Below are positions 15,188 through 22,851 of a DNA stretch of 41,341 nt, one piece after another. The notes under the pieces are model-generated. The model was not told where the DNA came from. It saw nothing but the letters and a program-made list of their open reading frames with translations, and did not search any database. The stretch covers positions 1-41,341 of the IMG/VR virus record IMGVR_UViG_3300027851_000059, one strand, 5' to 3'. Position 1 is the stretch's first letter. Each line of letters starts with the position of its first letter. Source of the stretch: a virus. Both the position numbers and the translations under genes were made by a program.

Positions 15188-15565
15188 ATGACACCAACTA
15201 AGAAAGGTGAAACCTTGCACAAGGTGCAAGACCAAAACATTAACACCCAATTGCCAGCCGTTAAAATGGCTGTGCCTCCTTCCAACCCAATCGAAGCCCT
15301 AAGATATGCCAACCAGGCACTAGGCGTAAAATTGGAACACTTGGATAAAATCGTATTGACCGAAGAAAAGGTTAAACAGTTCCAACCTAGCAACCCCGAA
15401 AGTGGTTGCAACCTCACCATTACCGATGCCAATAACAACAAGTTTACCACAGGCAATTCGGCACTGGTTGCCCGTGCCCTAGAGGTTATAGGCTTCGAAA
15501 TTCTTAATGTCCGTAAAGCTACGGAAGCGGAAATCTTGGAATTTGCAGCCGTTAAAGCTGCGTAG
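15188..15565 (+). CDS. Uncharacterised accessory protein (125 aa)
   Basis: The product starts MTPTKKGETLHKVQ. A flexible first 35 residues with several Pro/Asn is followed by a helical segment (PIEALRYANQALGVKLEHLDKIVLTEEKV) and a compact part (GCNLTITDANNNKFTTGNSALVARALEVIGFEIL). It has a consensus host-type promoter and its own terminator, so it is an independent unit inserted between terminase and portal. No family recognised. Expression in the lysogen is plausible, as for moron genes. Confidence 0.6.
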   Translation: MTPTKKGETLHKVQDQNINTQLPAVKMAVPPSNPIEALRYANQALGVKLEHLDKIVLTEEKVKQFQPSNPESGCNLTITDANNNKFTTGNSALVARALEVIGFEILNVRKATEAEILEFAAVKAA

Positions 15566-15577
15566 TAGGTAGAATAA

Positions 15578-15617
15578 AGAAGCCCCCGTTAGTTTCTAAG
15601 GCTTGGCGGGGGCTTCT
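15578..15617 (+). terminator. Intrinsic terminator
   Basis: AGAAGCCCCCG (15578-15588) pairs perfectly with CGGGGGCTTCT (15607-15617) around an 18-nt loop; TAAATCT follows. Confidence 0.75.
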
Positions 15618-15628
15618 AAATCTCCATG

Positions 15629-15643
15629 TTGTTAAACATCACT
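15629..15643 (+). repeat. 15-bp leader repeat, copy 2
   Basis: Identical to 15160-15174 and located upstream of the ArdC-like gene. The two genes thereby share leader sequence despite a terminator between them. Confidence 0.65.
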
Positions 15644-15661
15644 TCAAAAACATAGTAGATA

Positions 15662-16087
15662 ATGGCAAATGTAACTAAAACAACCAGTAAAGGCAAGCGC
15701 ATTCCTAAAGACGAATGGATTAAAAACATGCAAGCCACCAGAGAACAATTGAAAGCTTACAGCGAGCAAGTGAAACCCCTCGTCGAAGCTGGCAGGTTTT
15801 CAACTATCAACGAGGCTATCATTAGCACCATTTACCAAGATGGCAAAAATCGGGAGTTTAAAAGCTTCCACCAATGGCGACAAGAAGGCTATTTTGTTAA
15901 ACTAGGTCAAAAAGGTTTTCCAGTATGGAGCAGACCAGTAGCCAGCATTAAAGAGGAAAAGAACAAAGAGCAGGGCAAAGAAGAACCCATCTTTGAAGAA
16001 GATACCAAAATGTTTAGGGTTGCCTATCTGTTCAGCAACGAGCAGGTAAAGCAAGAAAGTAAATCAGAAAGGAGGGCAGCAGCATGA
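15662..16087 (+). CDS. ArdC-N-like ssDNA-binding/antirestriction-type protein
   Basis: Residues 66-92 (FKSFHQWRQEGYFVKLGQKG, then FPVW) and 118-128 (FRVAYLFSNEQV) match the pattern of the ArdC N-terminal domain: Phe-x-x-Trp, Gly-x-x-Val-Lys-x-Gly-x-Lys-Gly, and a Phe-Asn-x-x-Gln-Val-like ending. ArdC proteins bind single-stranded DNA and some counter restriction; this one lacks the metallopeptidase domain. A lysine-rich tract lies between the two blocks. It is coupled (4-nt overlap) to a DUF6908-like gene, a pairing seen in Bacteroidota mobile elements. A protective role against host defence is inferred. Confidence 0.55.
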   Translation: MANVTKTTSKGKRIPKDEWIKNMQATREQLKAYSEQVKPLVEAGRFSTINEAIISTIYQDGKNREFKSFHQWRQEGYFVKLGQKGFPVWSRPVASIKEEKNKEQGKEEPIFEEDTKMFRVAYLFSNEQVKQESKSERRAAA

Positions 16088-16479
16088 ACCTCTTTCTAAA
16101 CAAAGCCAGCGAAGCCATATTCAACAAACTAATTGCACAGCTAGACGAATATGGACACATAAAGATTGATAATTCCGATGGCTTATATATGCCCATTGTC
16201 GTTGAAAGGTTAGCCGAAAACAAACACGGAATTATCTACAGCCTTGCCCACTACGGAAAGCAAAACGGCGATGCGATGAGAGACCCCGACATGACTTTTT
16301 TAGTTCGTCAAGGTGGTATCATGCCTATGAGCTATCAGCAAGATTATTTAGGGGTTTATGAAGAGTCTAGCGAGATTGGCGAAGATGGATATTTGCGATA
16401 CAAACCAAAGCTATTGAACCAACACGTAAAGTTTGCAAATATGTGGCTTAGGAATATTCAAGCCCAGCAACGAATTTAA
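16084..16479 (+). CDS. DUF6908-like protein
   Basis: The 131-residue protein contains IIYSLAHYGKQNGDAMRDPDMTF (about 50-72), which resembles the His-Tyr ... Asn-Gly-Asp ... Asp-Pro-Glu/Asp-Met core of DUF6908, a family of unknown function found with ArdC-type proteins. An AGGAGG Shine-Dalgarno precedes the ATG by 8 nt, unusual for this genome, and the gene overlaps its upstream partner by 4 nt. It probably acts with the ArdC-like protein. The family call is from memory of its pattern. Confidence 0.5.
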   Translation: MNLFLNKASEAIFNKLIAQLDEYGHIKIDNSDGLYMPIVVERLAENKHGIIYSLAHYGKQNGDAMRDPDMTFLVRQGGIMPMSYQQDYLGVYEESSEIGEDGYLRYKPKLLNQHVKFANMWLRNIQAQQRI

Positions 16480-16499
16480 AGAAGCCATTTTTATTGTGT

Positions 16500-16539
16500 G
16501 CCTTACTTCTGCTTAGGTGGGGGTAAGGCTATTTTTTTT
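16500..16539 (+). terminator. Intrinsic terminator after DUF6908-like gene
   Basis: GCCTTAC (16500-16506) pairs with GTAAGGC (16523-16529), followed by TA and a run of eight T. Confidence 0.85.
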
Positions 16540-16546
16540 GTAAAAA

Positions 16547-16576
16547 CTTCTTTCTTTGGAGTGCCAAAGAAAGAAG
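16547..16576. repeat. Perfect 12-bp-arm inverted repeat
   Basis: CTTCTTTCTTTG (16547-16558) and CAAAGAAAGAAG (16565-16576) flank GAGTGC. Purine/pyrimidine arms of this kind are common dispersed palindromes in bacteria. Here it lies between two convergent genes and may act as a second terminator. Confidence 0.6.
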
Positions 16577-16614
16577 CAAAGAAAACTTCAAGGTACGGAT
16601 GTAGGCCTTGAGCA

Positions 16615-16956
16615 TCAATCAGGCAATATCAGCCCATCCAGTCTATTGAATTTACCAAGATAGTAGTGGTGCTCTGTGCTCATCGCATGAAAGTAAACGT
16701 CCGTTTTGTAAGCTCCAGCAACTTTACTGCCTATCAACCTGCTGTTTTCGGCATCACAGTACATCATTATGTTGCGGCATACATTATCAATATGGTTCGG
16801 CCGCTCGCTTACTATCCACATGGTCCAAACCTCGCCCAATACCTCGCACTCATACTTGGTAGTATCTAGCTTAATCGCTCCAATTTCAATAAAACTTTCT
16901 ATGGCTTTAAAAGCTTCTCCGGCCTTCAGCAGCATAATCTTCTGTTGTTCATCCAT
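16615..16956 (-). CDS. Minus-strand accessory protein (113 aa)
   Basis: It is the only convincing minus-strand gene in the late region. The sequence has an N-terminal helix (MDEQQKIMLLKAGEAFKAIESF), then EIGAIKLDTTKYECEVLGEVWTMWI with beta character and three cysteines, and HAMSTEHHYYLGKF. No family recognised. TAACTTTA lies 5 nt before the ATG, so it too may be transcribed close to its start codon. Its promoter region faces the late promoter at 16980. Opposite orientation marks it as an inserted gene or one expressed in lysogeny. Confidence 0.5.
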   Translation of the reverse strand: MDEQQKIMLLKAGEAFKAIESFIEIGAIKLDTTKYECEVLGEVWTMWIVSERPNHIDNVCRNIMMYCDAENSRLIGSKVAGAYKTDVYFHAMSTEHHYYLGKFNRLDGLILPD

Positions 16957-16979
16957 AGTCGTAAAGTTAGTGGTTTTCT

Positions 16980-17015
16980 TGTCCTTTCGTAATGCGTTCC
17001 GGTATGGTATTTTGG
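16980..17015 (+). promoter_or_regulatory. Late promoter copy 4 (portal, lysis and tail genes)
   Basis: TGTCCTTT at 16980 and TATTTTGG at 17008-17015, then TACC and the ATG at 17020. The -7 box is the most diverged of the five, but all spacings are kept. Confidence 0.65.
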
Positions 17016-17019
17016 TACC

Positions 17020-17301
17020 ATGAATTTAAGAGAAGCCATATCACTCATGCAAAGCAGAGACCAAAAAGGTCAGCCTGCTATCGTTTCAATCAAATTTATC
17101 AAGCATAGCAAAGCCACTGGCAAAGGCGGTCAGATAAGATTGATTGCCAAAGCGCAACTCAACTCCATGCTTACCGGAGTGCACAAAATTCAATTTGCCA
17201 CCATCGACGTTCGAGACCTCGACGAAAAAGAGCCCAGTCGAATGATTAAGAAAATACACACCGATTTGATTACCGAAGTAAACGGAATAGCTGTAGTATG
17301 A
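17020..17301 (+). CDS. Small protein before portal (93 aa)
   Basis: Starts MNLREAISLM directly at the late promoter. Residues 20-40 (AIVSIKFIKHSKATGKGGQIRLI) form a basic, beta-like segment and the rest is mixed. It overlaps the portal gene by 4 nt. Similar small basic proteins precede portal genes in Bacteroidota phages, but I do not recognise a named family. A role in packaging or head-neck assembly is inferred from position. Confidence 0.6.
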   Translation: MNLREAISLMQSRDQKGQPAIVSIKFIKHSKATGKGGQIRLIAKAQLNSMLTGVHKIQFATIDVRDLDEKEPSRMIKKIHTDLITEVNGIAVV

Positions 17302-18635
17302 AAGATGAGGTAATAATTGATCCAACCAGTTCAGCTGCATATCTGCCTGGCGTAAATGCAATGGTAGCTTTGCAAACCGAAAACACACGTCCAACGGTGG
17401 CCAACTCCAAAACGGAGATAAAAAGTACCGTTGGCGAGTATAATGTTGCGCCTTGGGGCGATTCCAACGATAGGCCTACTGCTGTTTATAATAAGGTTAA
17501 AAAAATCAGCATCATTCCCAAAAGCCTCGAATTGCTAATCAAGCTCACTCATGGCCAAGGTATTCGCTATGGCTTTGTCAAAGATTTTGATGCCCAAGGC
17601 AAAGAGGTGCTAGAGTTCAGAAGGGATGAAACTATTGAAGCCTTTCTTCGCGACAGTAACATCAACTCACTCTATCTTCCCGAAGCTATTACCGATCTGA
17701 AATGGTTTGGCAATGTATTCGTCGAACTTATCTTAAATAAAGCCAAGTCGCAAATACTTGCAGCCGTGGTTCAAGAAGCGCCCTATTGCCGCTGGACCAC
17801 TAGCAACACCATGGGCTTTAGCGAGAATTGCATCATCTCCGCCGATTGGCCTTCCCCTGGCGACAATTTCATCGCGGTACCATCTTTTGATATCTACGAT
17901 TACCAAAAGATTGATAAGCTCAAGAAACGAAGGCTAGAGCGTGTCATGTTTCCCATGTCGTTCCCTTCGCCCATGAAAATCTACTACCAAGAGCCTGCTT
18001 GGTGGAGCTTGGTTGATAGTGGCTGGCTAGAGTTGTTGGAGTTGATACCTAAGTTGAAATCTTCAATCTTGAAGAATCAAATGAACATCAAGTATCTCAT
18101 ACGCATTCCTTGCACCTACTGGCCCAACAAATACAAAAATTGGAAAACGCTGGAGCAAGATCAGCGAAATGCGATTTACAAATCAGAGCTGCAGAACATC
18201 AACGACTTGCTCACCGGTGTCGAAAAAGCAGGGTCGAGCATTATTACCCAATTTGATGTAAACCAAGATACCGGCAACGATTTTGGCAAGTGGGAAATCA
18301 TTGCCATCAAAGATGAAATAAAAGAGGGTATCTACAACACCGATAGCCAAGAAGGCACTTCACAGTCGCTTTACTCCATCGGGGTAGATCCTTCTGTGTT
18401 TGGTTTATCCATCGGTAAAGGTATGGGCGCTGGTAGCGGCTCCGATGCACGGGTGGCATTCAATATCATGGATGTACTTTCAACACCTGAGCGCGAAAAG
18501 CTCGTGGCGCCATTGCACTTAATCCGCGACTTTAATGGCTGGCCACCTGAGTTAAGGTTCTTTATTCCTGGCCATCAGATTGCAACTCTCGATACTGGTA
18601 AAGAAGTTCAACCCAAAACCCAACCACAGGAATAA
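17298..18635 (+). CDS. Portal protein
   Basis: A 445-residue protein in the size range of portal proteins. Signs include VKKISIIPKSLELLIKL (early helix), ITDLKWFGNVFVELILNK (wing), the long helical segment WKTLEQDQRNAIYKSELQNI and a late GVDPSVFGLSIGKGMGAGSG region before the stem, followed by ERLV-like helix and an acidic/Pro end. The portal would form the dodecameric DNA channel at one capsid vertex. It is unusually separated from terL by the accessory island 14781-16979. The stop and next start overlap (TAATG). Confidence 0.75.
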   Translation: MKDEVIIDPTSSAAYLPGVNAMVALQTENTRPTVANSKTEIKSTVGEYNVAPWGDSNDRPTAVYNKVKKISIIPKSLELLIKLTHGQGIRYGFVKDFDAQGKEVLEFRRDETIEAFLRDSNINSLYLPEAITDLKWFGNVFVELILNKAKSQILAAVVQEAPYCRWTTSNTMGFSENCIISADWPSPGDNFIAVPSFDIYDYQKIDKLKKRRLERVMFPMSFPSPMKIYYQEPAWWSLVDSGWLELLELIPKLKSSILKNQMNIKYLIRIPCTYWPNKYKNWKTLEQDQRNAIYKSELQNINDLLTGVEKAGSSIITQFDVNQDTGNDFGKWEIIAIKDEIKEGIYNTDSQEGTSQSLYSIGVDPSVFGLSIGKGMGAGSGSDARVAFNIMDVLSTPEREKLVAPLHLIRDFNGWPPELRFFIPGHQIATLDTGKEVQPKTQPQE

Positions 18636-19633
18636 TGGCAATCATTACCCAAACATCCGAACTGAAAGCATTTGTAGCGGTTACCACAACCCTAGAGCCT
18701 GAAGACTTTGCCCCTAGCATTGCCTCTGCAGAGCGCGATTACTTATTGCCAGCCCTTGGCCAAAGCCTGCTTACATCCCTTACAAGTGCTTATCAAGATT
18801 CATTAGGCTCCAATCCGCCTACCTTCCCACCTGCCTTGCTTGCTTTGTTGCCTTTGGCTCAAGCAGTAGTAGCCAACTTGGGTTTCTACAACTATGTAAA
18901 TAGCATCGGCACGGTTCAGGTTACAGGTTCTGGCATTACTTCTTCGGTAGGCAAAGACCAAAAAACAGCCTTCCAATGGCAGATTGATGATGTAAAGAAG
19001 GCCTATCAGCAAGAAGGTTTTAAGTGCATCGATGCCCTTTTGGCATTCTTGGAGGCCAATGTAAGCAATTACAGTACTTGGAAAAGCAGCCCCCAATACA
19101 CCCTCTACAAAGATACCTTGCTTTATACAACCCCTCAGGTTGAGTTTATCTATCCTTTATATTCCAGCCGTTTGGTTTTCTTGTTACTCAAGCCATCCAT
19201 TCGGCACATCGAAGAAACCACCATCACCGATTTGTTAGGCAGCACACTCTACGATGCCTTGTTGCTCAAGCTAGTAGATGGCACCAATTACAGCGCACTC
19301 GAAGGTAAAGTAGTAAAGCTTTGCCGCGAGGCTACGGCATGGTTGGCGCTCGACCTTGCTTTACCATCTATGGTTGCACAGTTCAATGCATTGGGCATCA
19401 ATCAGCAAGCTATTGAAGCCGTTACCGACAACAACAGGGCCGTTACCCCAGCTTCGCAGGGCATTGTGCGCAACCAGAGCAATAATGCATCTAGTCGCGG
19501 ATTGGAAGCACTCCAAAGGCTGCGCAAACTATTGGTAGCCAATGCCACTGCTTTAGCTTGGACAGCCCCCGATGCCCAATCTGCAATCAACTATAACGAA
19601 GGTATTACAGGTAGCGGCATTGTAATGTTTTAA
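18635..19633 (+). CDS. DUF6712-like head-tail connector
   Basis: The opening SELKAFVAVTTTLEPEDFAPSIASAERDYLLPALG (about 8-43) follows the pattern of DUF6712 proteins of Bacteroidota phages: an early helix, then an AExxYLxPxLG block. A second, weaker copy of the helical layout appears around 185-215 (IRHIEETTITDLLGSTLYDALL), so the protein may be a duplicated connector. Its position right after the portal supports a head completion or adaptor role. Many Leu/Ala helices, no membrane segment. Confidence 0.55.
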   Translation: MAIITQTSELKAFVAVTTTLEPEDFAPSIASAERDYLLPALGQSLLTSLTSAYQDSLGSNPPTFPPALLALLPLAQAVVANLGFYNYVNSIGTVQVTGSGITSSVGKDQKTAFQWQIDDVKKAYQQEGFKCIDALLAFLEANVSNYSTWKSSPQYTLYKDTLLYTTPQVEFIYPLYSSRLVFLLLKPSIRHIEETTITDLLGSTLYDALLLKLVDGTNYSALEGKVVKLCREATAWLALDLALPSMVAQFNALGINQQAIEAVTDNNRAVTPASQGIVRNQSNNASSRGLEALQRLRKLLVANATALAWTAPDAQSAINYNEGITGSGIVMF

Positions 19634-19655
19634 AACCAAAAAGAGCAAACACAAC

Positions 19656-20195
19656 ATGATCAAACATTTCTTTCAAGAGGCACGAGGATTCGAAACCGAT
19701 ACATTGGTTGAGTTAGGCAAAAAGCTGGCCGTACCGTCAGCAGCCGTAGGCGTGTTGTTAGCCAATATCGCCAATCAGTTCCTCAATCCGCTAGTGCTGG
19801 CCATTATCGTTTTCGTGGTATTCATGATGGTCATGGATATGGTTACAGGCTTCATCTACCACGTCTACATCAAAGTGCCACCCGATAAGTTCGACAAGAA
19901 GAAAATCTTTATTTCTTTCTTTCAATTCGGGTTACTCATAGGTATCATCATAGCCATGGTGTTCTTCAAAGTCGCCCTACTATCTATTGAAGGTACACCC
20001 CTTGGCTGGATGGTCCCTACCCTCGATGGCGGCATTACTGGCCTGTTTATCTCCTTCATCCTACTCATTGGGCTCATACTGCTATATGATGCCGCCAAAC
20101 GTGGCAAAGAAATGGGCATGCCCGGTGCCGGCACACTCATGGGTTGGTTCAAATCATTAATCAACAAAACCGCAAAAACCGATACTGATGTCTAA
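19656..20195 (+). CDS. Holin-like membrane protein
   Basis: Four hydrophobic segments are visible at about 25-42, 44-66, 88-110 and 126-144, the middle pair separated by a charged loop (KVPPDKFDKKK). The C-terminus is basic and cytoplasmic (KSLINKTAKT). It overlaps the amidase gene by 8 nt, giving a holin-endolysin cassette. It would form the inner-membrane lesion that ends infection. The family is not identified with certainty; some phages encode larger holins of this type. Confidence 0.7.
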   Translation: MIKHFFQEARGFETDTLVELGKKLAVPSAAVGVLLANIANQFLNPLVLAIIVFVVFMMVMDMVTGFIYHVYIKVPPDKFDKKKIFISFFQFGLLIGIIIAMVFFKVALLSIEGTPLGWMVPTLDGGITGLFISFILLIGLILLYDAAKRGKEMGMPGAGTLMGWFKSLINKTAKTDTDV

Positions 20196-20796
20196 GCTAT
20201 TCTTATTAGATAACGGCCACGGTGGCATTGTCAATGGTCAATACGTTACACCCGGCAAGCGTTCTCCCGATTTTGGCGATGGCGTTTACTTTGAGGGTGT
20301 AGGCAATCGTGATATTGTTAACCGAATTGCTAAAGAACTAACCAAATTAGGAATTGACCACAATGTTTTAGTAAAGGAAGCAGAAGACATTTCGCTTAAT
20401 GAGCGCGTAGCACGTGCCAATGCCTTGCAAAAACAATATGGCGATGCGATACTAATCAGCGTTCATAGCGATGCTTTTACAAACCCAAACGCCAACGGTT
20501 GGAGTTGTTTCACTTCTCCTGGTCAAAGCAAGTCCGATGAGTATGCAGATATCTTCTACCAAGAAGCTGAGGCGCTTTTTTGTGGCCGCACTATCCGCAA
20601 GCAGTTAAGCGACGGTGACCATGACTTTGAAGCCAACTTCCAAATGCTTCGCCAAACAACTATGCCAGCGGTATTAACGGAGAACTTCTTCATGACCAAC
20701 TTACAAGACTACAGGCTACTTATGAGCGAAGGAGGCAAGAACATGATTGCACAGCTTCATATCAACGCCATTAGGCGCATAAACAAAATACCATGA
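20188..20796 (+). CDS. N-acetylmuramoyl-L-alanine amidase (Amidase_3-type endolysin)
   Basis: Zinc amidase that cleaves the bond between MurNAc and the L-alanine of the peptide stem. Expected metal ligands are visible: His11 in DNGHGG, Glu36 in YFEGVGNRD and His93 in SVHSDA; Glu165 in LTENFF is the catalytic acid. NERVARAN (71-78) is the usual helix. At 202 aa it is a catalytic domain without wall-binding module or signal peptide, so it depends on the holin for export. It overlaps the next gene by 4 nt. Confidence 0.9.
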   Translation: MSKLFLLDNGHGGIVNGQYVTPGKRSPDFGDGVYFEGVGNRDIVNRIAKELTKLGIDHNVLVKEAEDISLNERVARANALQKQYGDAILISVHSDAFTNPNANGWSCFTSPGQSKSDEYADIFYQEAEALFCGRTIRKQLSDGDHDFEANFQMLRQTTMPAVLTENFFMTNLQDYRLLMSEGGKNMIAQLHINAIRRINKIP

Positions 20797-21203
20797 AAAC
20801 CAAAATAGAAACCCCCACACTCACTGAATCGGCAAAGCGGTACATTATCGCTGGCATCTTTGCAGCCGTGTTGCTGCAGTTCGTTATTGGGGGCGTGTTC
20901 ATCCATAGGCTAGGGGTGCTCAAGCAACAAGAAAAAGCTTGGCGCGCTGAGGTGCAACATAGCAAAGAGCGCATTCGCGCATTGCAAATCAACATTGATG
21001 CCAAGCAAGCCGAAAACAAACTACTTACCGAGCGCATCACAGCGGCACAACAGCAGCTTGATACACTCTACTCACAAATTGACAACAGGGAAGTAACGCT
21101 CCTCGAAATGAAAAAATATGGCCAAAAAACTATTGACTCTTATCTCGCTTTGCCTCTTGATGAGCGCCGCGCTGCATTCACAAAACTTATCGGCCGAAGA
21201 TAG
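20793..21203 (+). CDS. Rz-like inner-membrane spanin candidate
   Basis: After a short N-terminus, residues about 16-38 form one membrane segment (YIIAGIFAAVLLQFVIGGVFI), followed by a long periplasmic coiled coil (about 42-110) rich in Gln, Lys and Glu. This is the i-spanin layout. It follows the amidase and is overlapped in another frame by the next gene over 86 nt, as is common for Rz/Rz1 pairs. It would help fuse inner and outer membranes in the last lysis step. Confidence 0.65.
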   Translation: MKTKIETPTLTESAKRYIIAGIFAAVLLQFVIGGVFIHRLGVLKQQEKAWRAEVQHSKERIRALQINIDAKQAENKLLTERITAAQQQLDTLYSQIDNREVTLLEMKKYGQKTIDSYLALPLDERRAAFTKLIGRR

Positions 21204-21552
21204 CATCAGCATCTCCGTTGCCGAAATGGACACCATTACCGTTAAGTTGCTCCGGTTGCAAACACTAGAGCAATACACTTCATTGCTTGAGCTCAACGTG
21301 AAAGACTTGAAGTTGGCGCGCGAAACCAGCAAAGCCCTTATTATCGACCTCAACACCAAGGTCAATAACCAAGACATCATCATCCGCGACTATCAACTCA
21401 AGGAAGTAGAATACAAAAGCGTCATCGAAAACGAGCAGAAAATTTGCACCATCGAAAAACGGCAGATTCGAAAGCGCTGGATGCTCATTGGTGGCTCTGG
21501 TACCATCGGTGGCGTTATTATTGGATTAGTATTAGGCCTATTAGCGAATTGA
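21118..21552 (+). CDS. Second spanin candidate (signal peptide plus C-terminal membrane segment)
   Basis: It starts inside the Rz-like gene in the +1 frame (86-nt overlap). Residues 1-22 make a signal peptide (MAKKLLTLISLCLLMSAALH); Cys12 is present but its lipobox is poor. A helical middle is followed by a C-terminal membrane segment at about 124-143 (MLIGGSGTIGGVIIGLVLGLL). N-terminal export signal plus C-terminal anchor is the layout of unimolecular spanins, yet the gene is placed like an Rz1. It may be an outer-membrane spanin partner or an independent u-spanin-like protein. Confidence 0.55.
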   Translation: MAKKLLTLISLCLLMSAALHSQNLSAEDSISISVAEMDTITVKLLRLQTLEQYTSLLELNVKDLKLARETSKALIIDLNTKVNNQDIIIRDYQLKEVEYKSVIENEQKICTIEKRQIRKRWMLIGGSGTIGGVIIGLVLGLLAN

Positions 21553-21553
21553 T

Positions 21554-22420
21554 ATGCTTCCCGTAAACCTCATATACAGAAGTAGCAGGCATAGGTTATA
21601 CCTAGCAACTGGCACCCATGAACTCACAGGTGACCAAGCAGCCCGTTTATACGAGCTGCAGCATAGCCAACCATCTTATGATGAATACTGCTCTAAGTTG
21701 GCTGCCATTATTTTAAAGCCCAGCATATTCAATTTGCGCCAACTCGCTTGGATTCTTGCTATCAACAATGAAGCCTTTGAGCAATTAACCCCAGCATTAG
21801 AGCCATTTCTACCAATATCGGCTGGGTCAAATAATGGTACTCAAGATCTTCAGCTCGTTTTTAGTAACCGTCAAGAGAAACAAGTATTACCTCGATTCTG
21901 GTACAAAGGATGGTTCTATGAAGGCCCCAGTACCCGGTTATCCAATATTACCTTGGAGGAGTTTGCCTATGCCGATTATTACTTCCTCCAGTACCATAAA
22001 AACCCATCGCGCGACAATATGCTGCTATTGTTAGCCTGTTTATACAGGCCTTGGCGTTGGGACAATCTCCGGCAGTATGGCGATGCAAGGCAGCAATTCA
22101 ATAGCCATACTATCGAAAGCAGGGCTGCTCACTTCGAAAGCACATTGCCCAGGTATGGCTATTATTCCTTAGAGTTTTTCCGTTCTGGGCGTGAGCTTAT
22201 TACAGAGCGGTTCAAAGACCTATTTAGCCAAGAAAATAAAGGTAAAGCGTCCAGTAGCGGCAATGGATGGGTGAACCTAATGTACAGCATGGCAGGTCCA
22301 CAATTCGGAACGGTACAACAAACTGGGCAAACTAGGCTTGGCGATGTATTGCTATACTGCCGCCAGCTGAAGCAAGAAAATGAAAGAATTGAAGCACAAA
22401 GAAATAAAAACGGATTATGA
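21554..22420 (+). CDS. Uncharacterised structural-region protein (288 aa)
   Basis: Starts MLPVNLIYRSSRHRLYLATG one base after the previous stop. Two helical halves are visible; PRFWYKGWFYEGPSTRLSNITLEEFAYADYYFLQY (about 113-147) is aromatic-rich. A late segment GKASSSGNGWVNLMYSMAG precedes a helical C-terminus. It resembles no family I can name, but genes of this size between lysis and tail genes recur in Bacteroidota siphoviruses. It overlaps the next gene by 4 nt. A neck or tail-completion role is likely. Confidence 0.55.
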   Translation: MLPVNLIYRSSRHRLYLATGTHELTGDQAARLYELQHSQPSYDEYCSKLAAIILKPSIFNLRQLAWILAINNEAFEQLTPALEPFLPISAGSNNGTQDLQLVFSNRQEKQVLPRFWYKGWFYEGPSTRLSNITLEEFAYADYYFLQYHKNPSRDNMLLLLACLYRPWRWDNLRQYGDARQQFNSHTIESRAAHFESTLPRYGYYSLEFFRSGRELITERFKDLFSQENKGKASSSGNGWVNLMYSMAGPQFGTVQQTGQTRLGDVLLYCRQLKQENERIEAQRNKNGL

Positions 22421-22851
22421 ACTACATATTGCTACTTGACTTTGGAGGATTGGATGCCGGTGAAGTATTTCTGCCAACTGCAGAACCTACTATATATAGT
22501 TCTTCCTCCAATACCGATTTTTTAATGTTGCTGGCCACCATGCAAGCCCTGCCCGATTACTTCCTGCAGGCGGTAAGTTTTAATGCTCAAGATAAATTGG
22601 CTGGCATTGAAAAAGCAATGGTTGACTCGGTAACCTGGACACCTGCCGTTGGCGATTATTACTCCGATTACAACCAAGAGCTCGACCTCTACAAAATCAC
22701 CGGCATTGTAGGAGATGAATTTTCAGTGCTCAAAATAAATGGTAACCTAACAGGCATAACCAATCCATTCCTAGAAGCAATATCAGGCTTCGAAACCGAC
22801 CGATACCAAGTATTGCACCCATCTCCATCATCTTCATCAAGTAGCTTATAA
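22417..22851 (+). CDS. Tail-region protein with C-terminal serine-leucine tail
   Basis: A 144-residue protein between putative neck and tail-terminator genes. It has an early Tyr-Ser-Ser-Ser-Ser stretch (27-31), an aromatic middle (PAVGDYYSDYNQELDLYKI) and ends HPSP, six serines, leucine. The serine codons are mixed (tca, tct, agt, agc). Its ending repeats that of the capsid and 6801 proteins although the bodies are unrelated, so the tail is a portable tag. The body may be a head-tail joining or tail-tube-associated protein; undecided. Confidence 0.6.
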   Translation: MNYILLLDFGGLDAGEVFLPTAEPTIYSSSSNTDFLMLLATMQALPDYFLQAVSFNAQDKLAGIEKAMVDSVTWTPAVGDYYSDYNQELDLYKITGIVGDEFSVLKINGNLTGITNPFLEAISGFETDRYQVLHPSPSSSSSSL

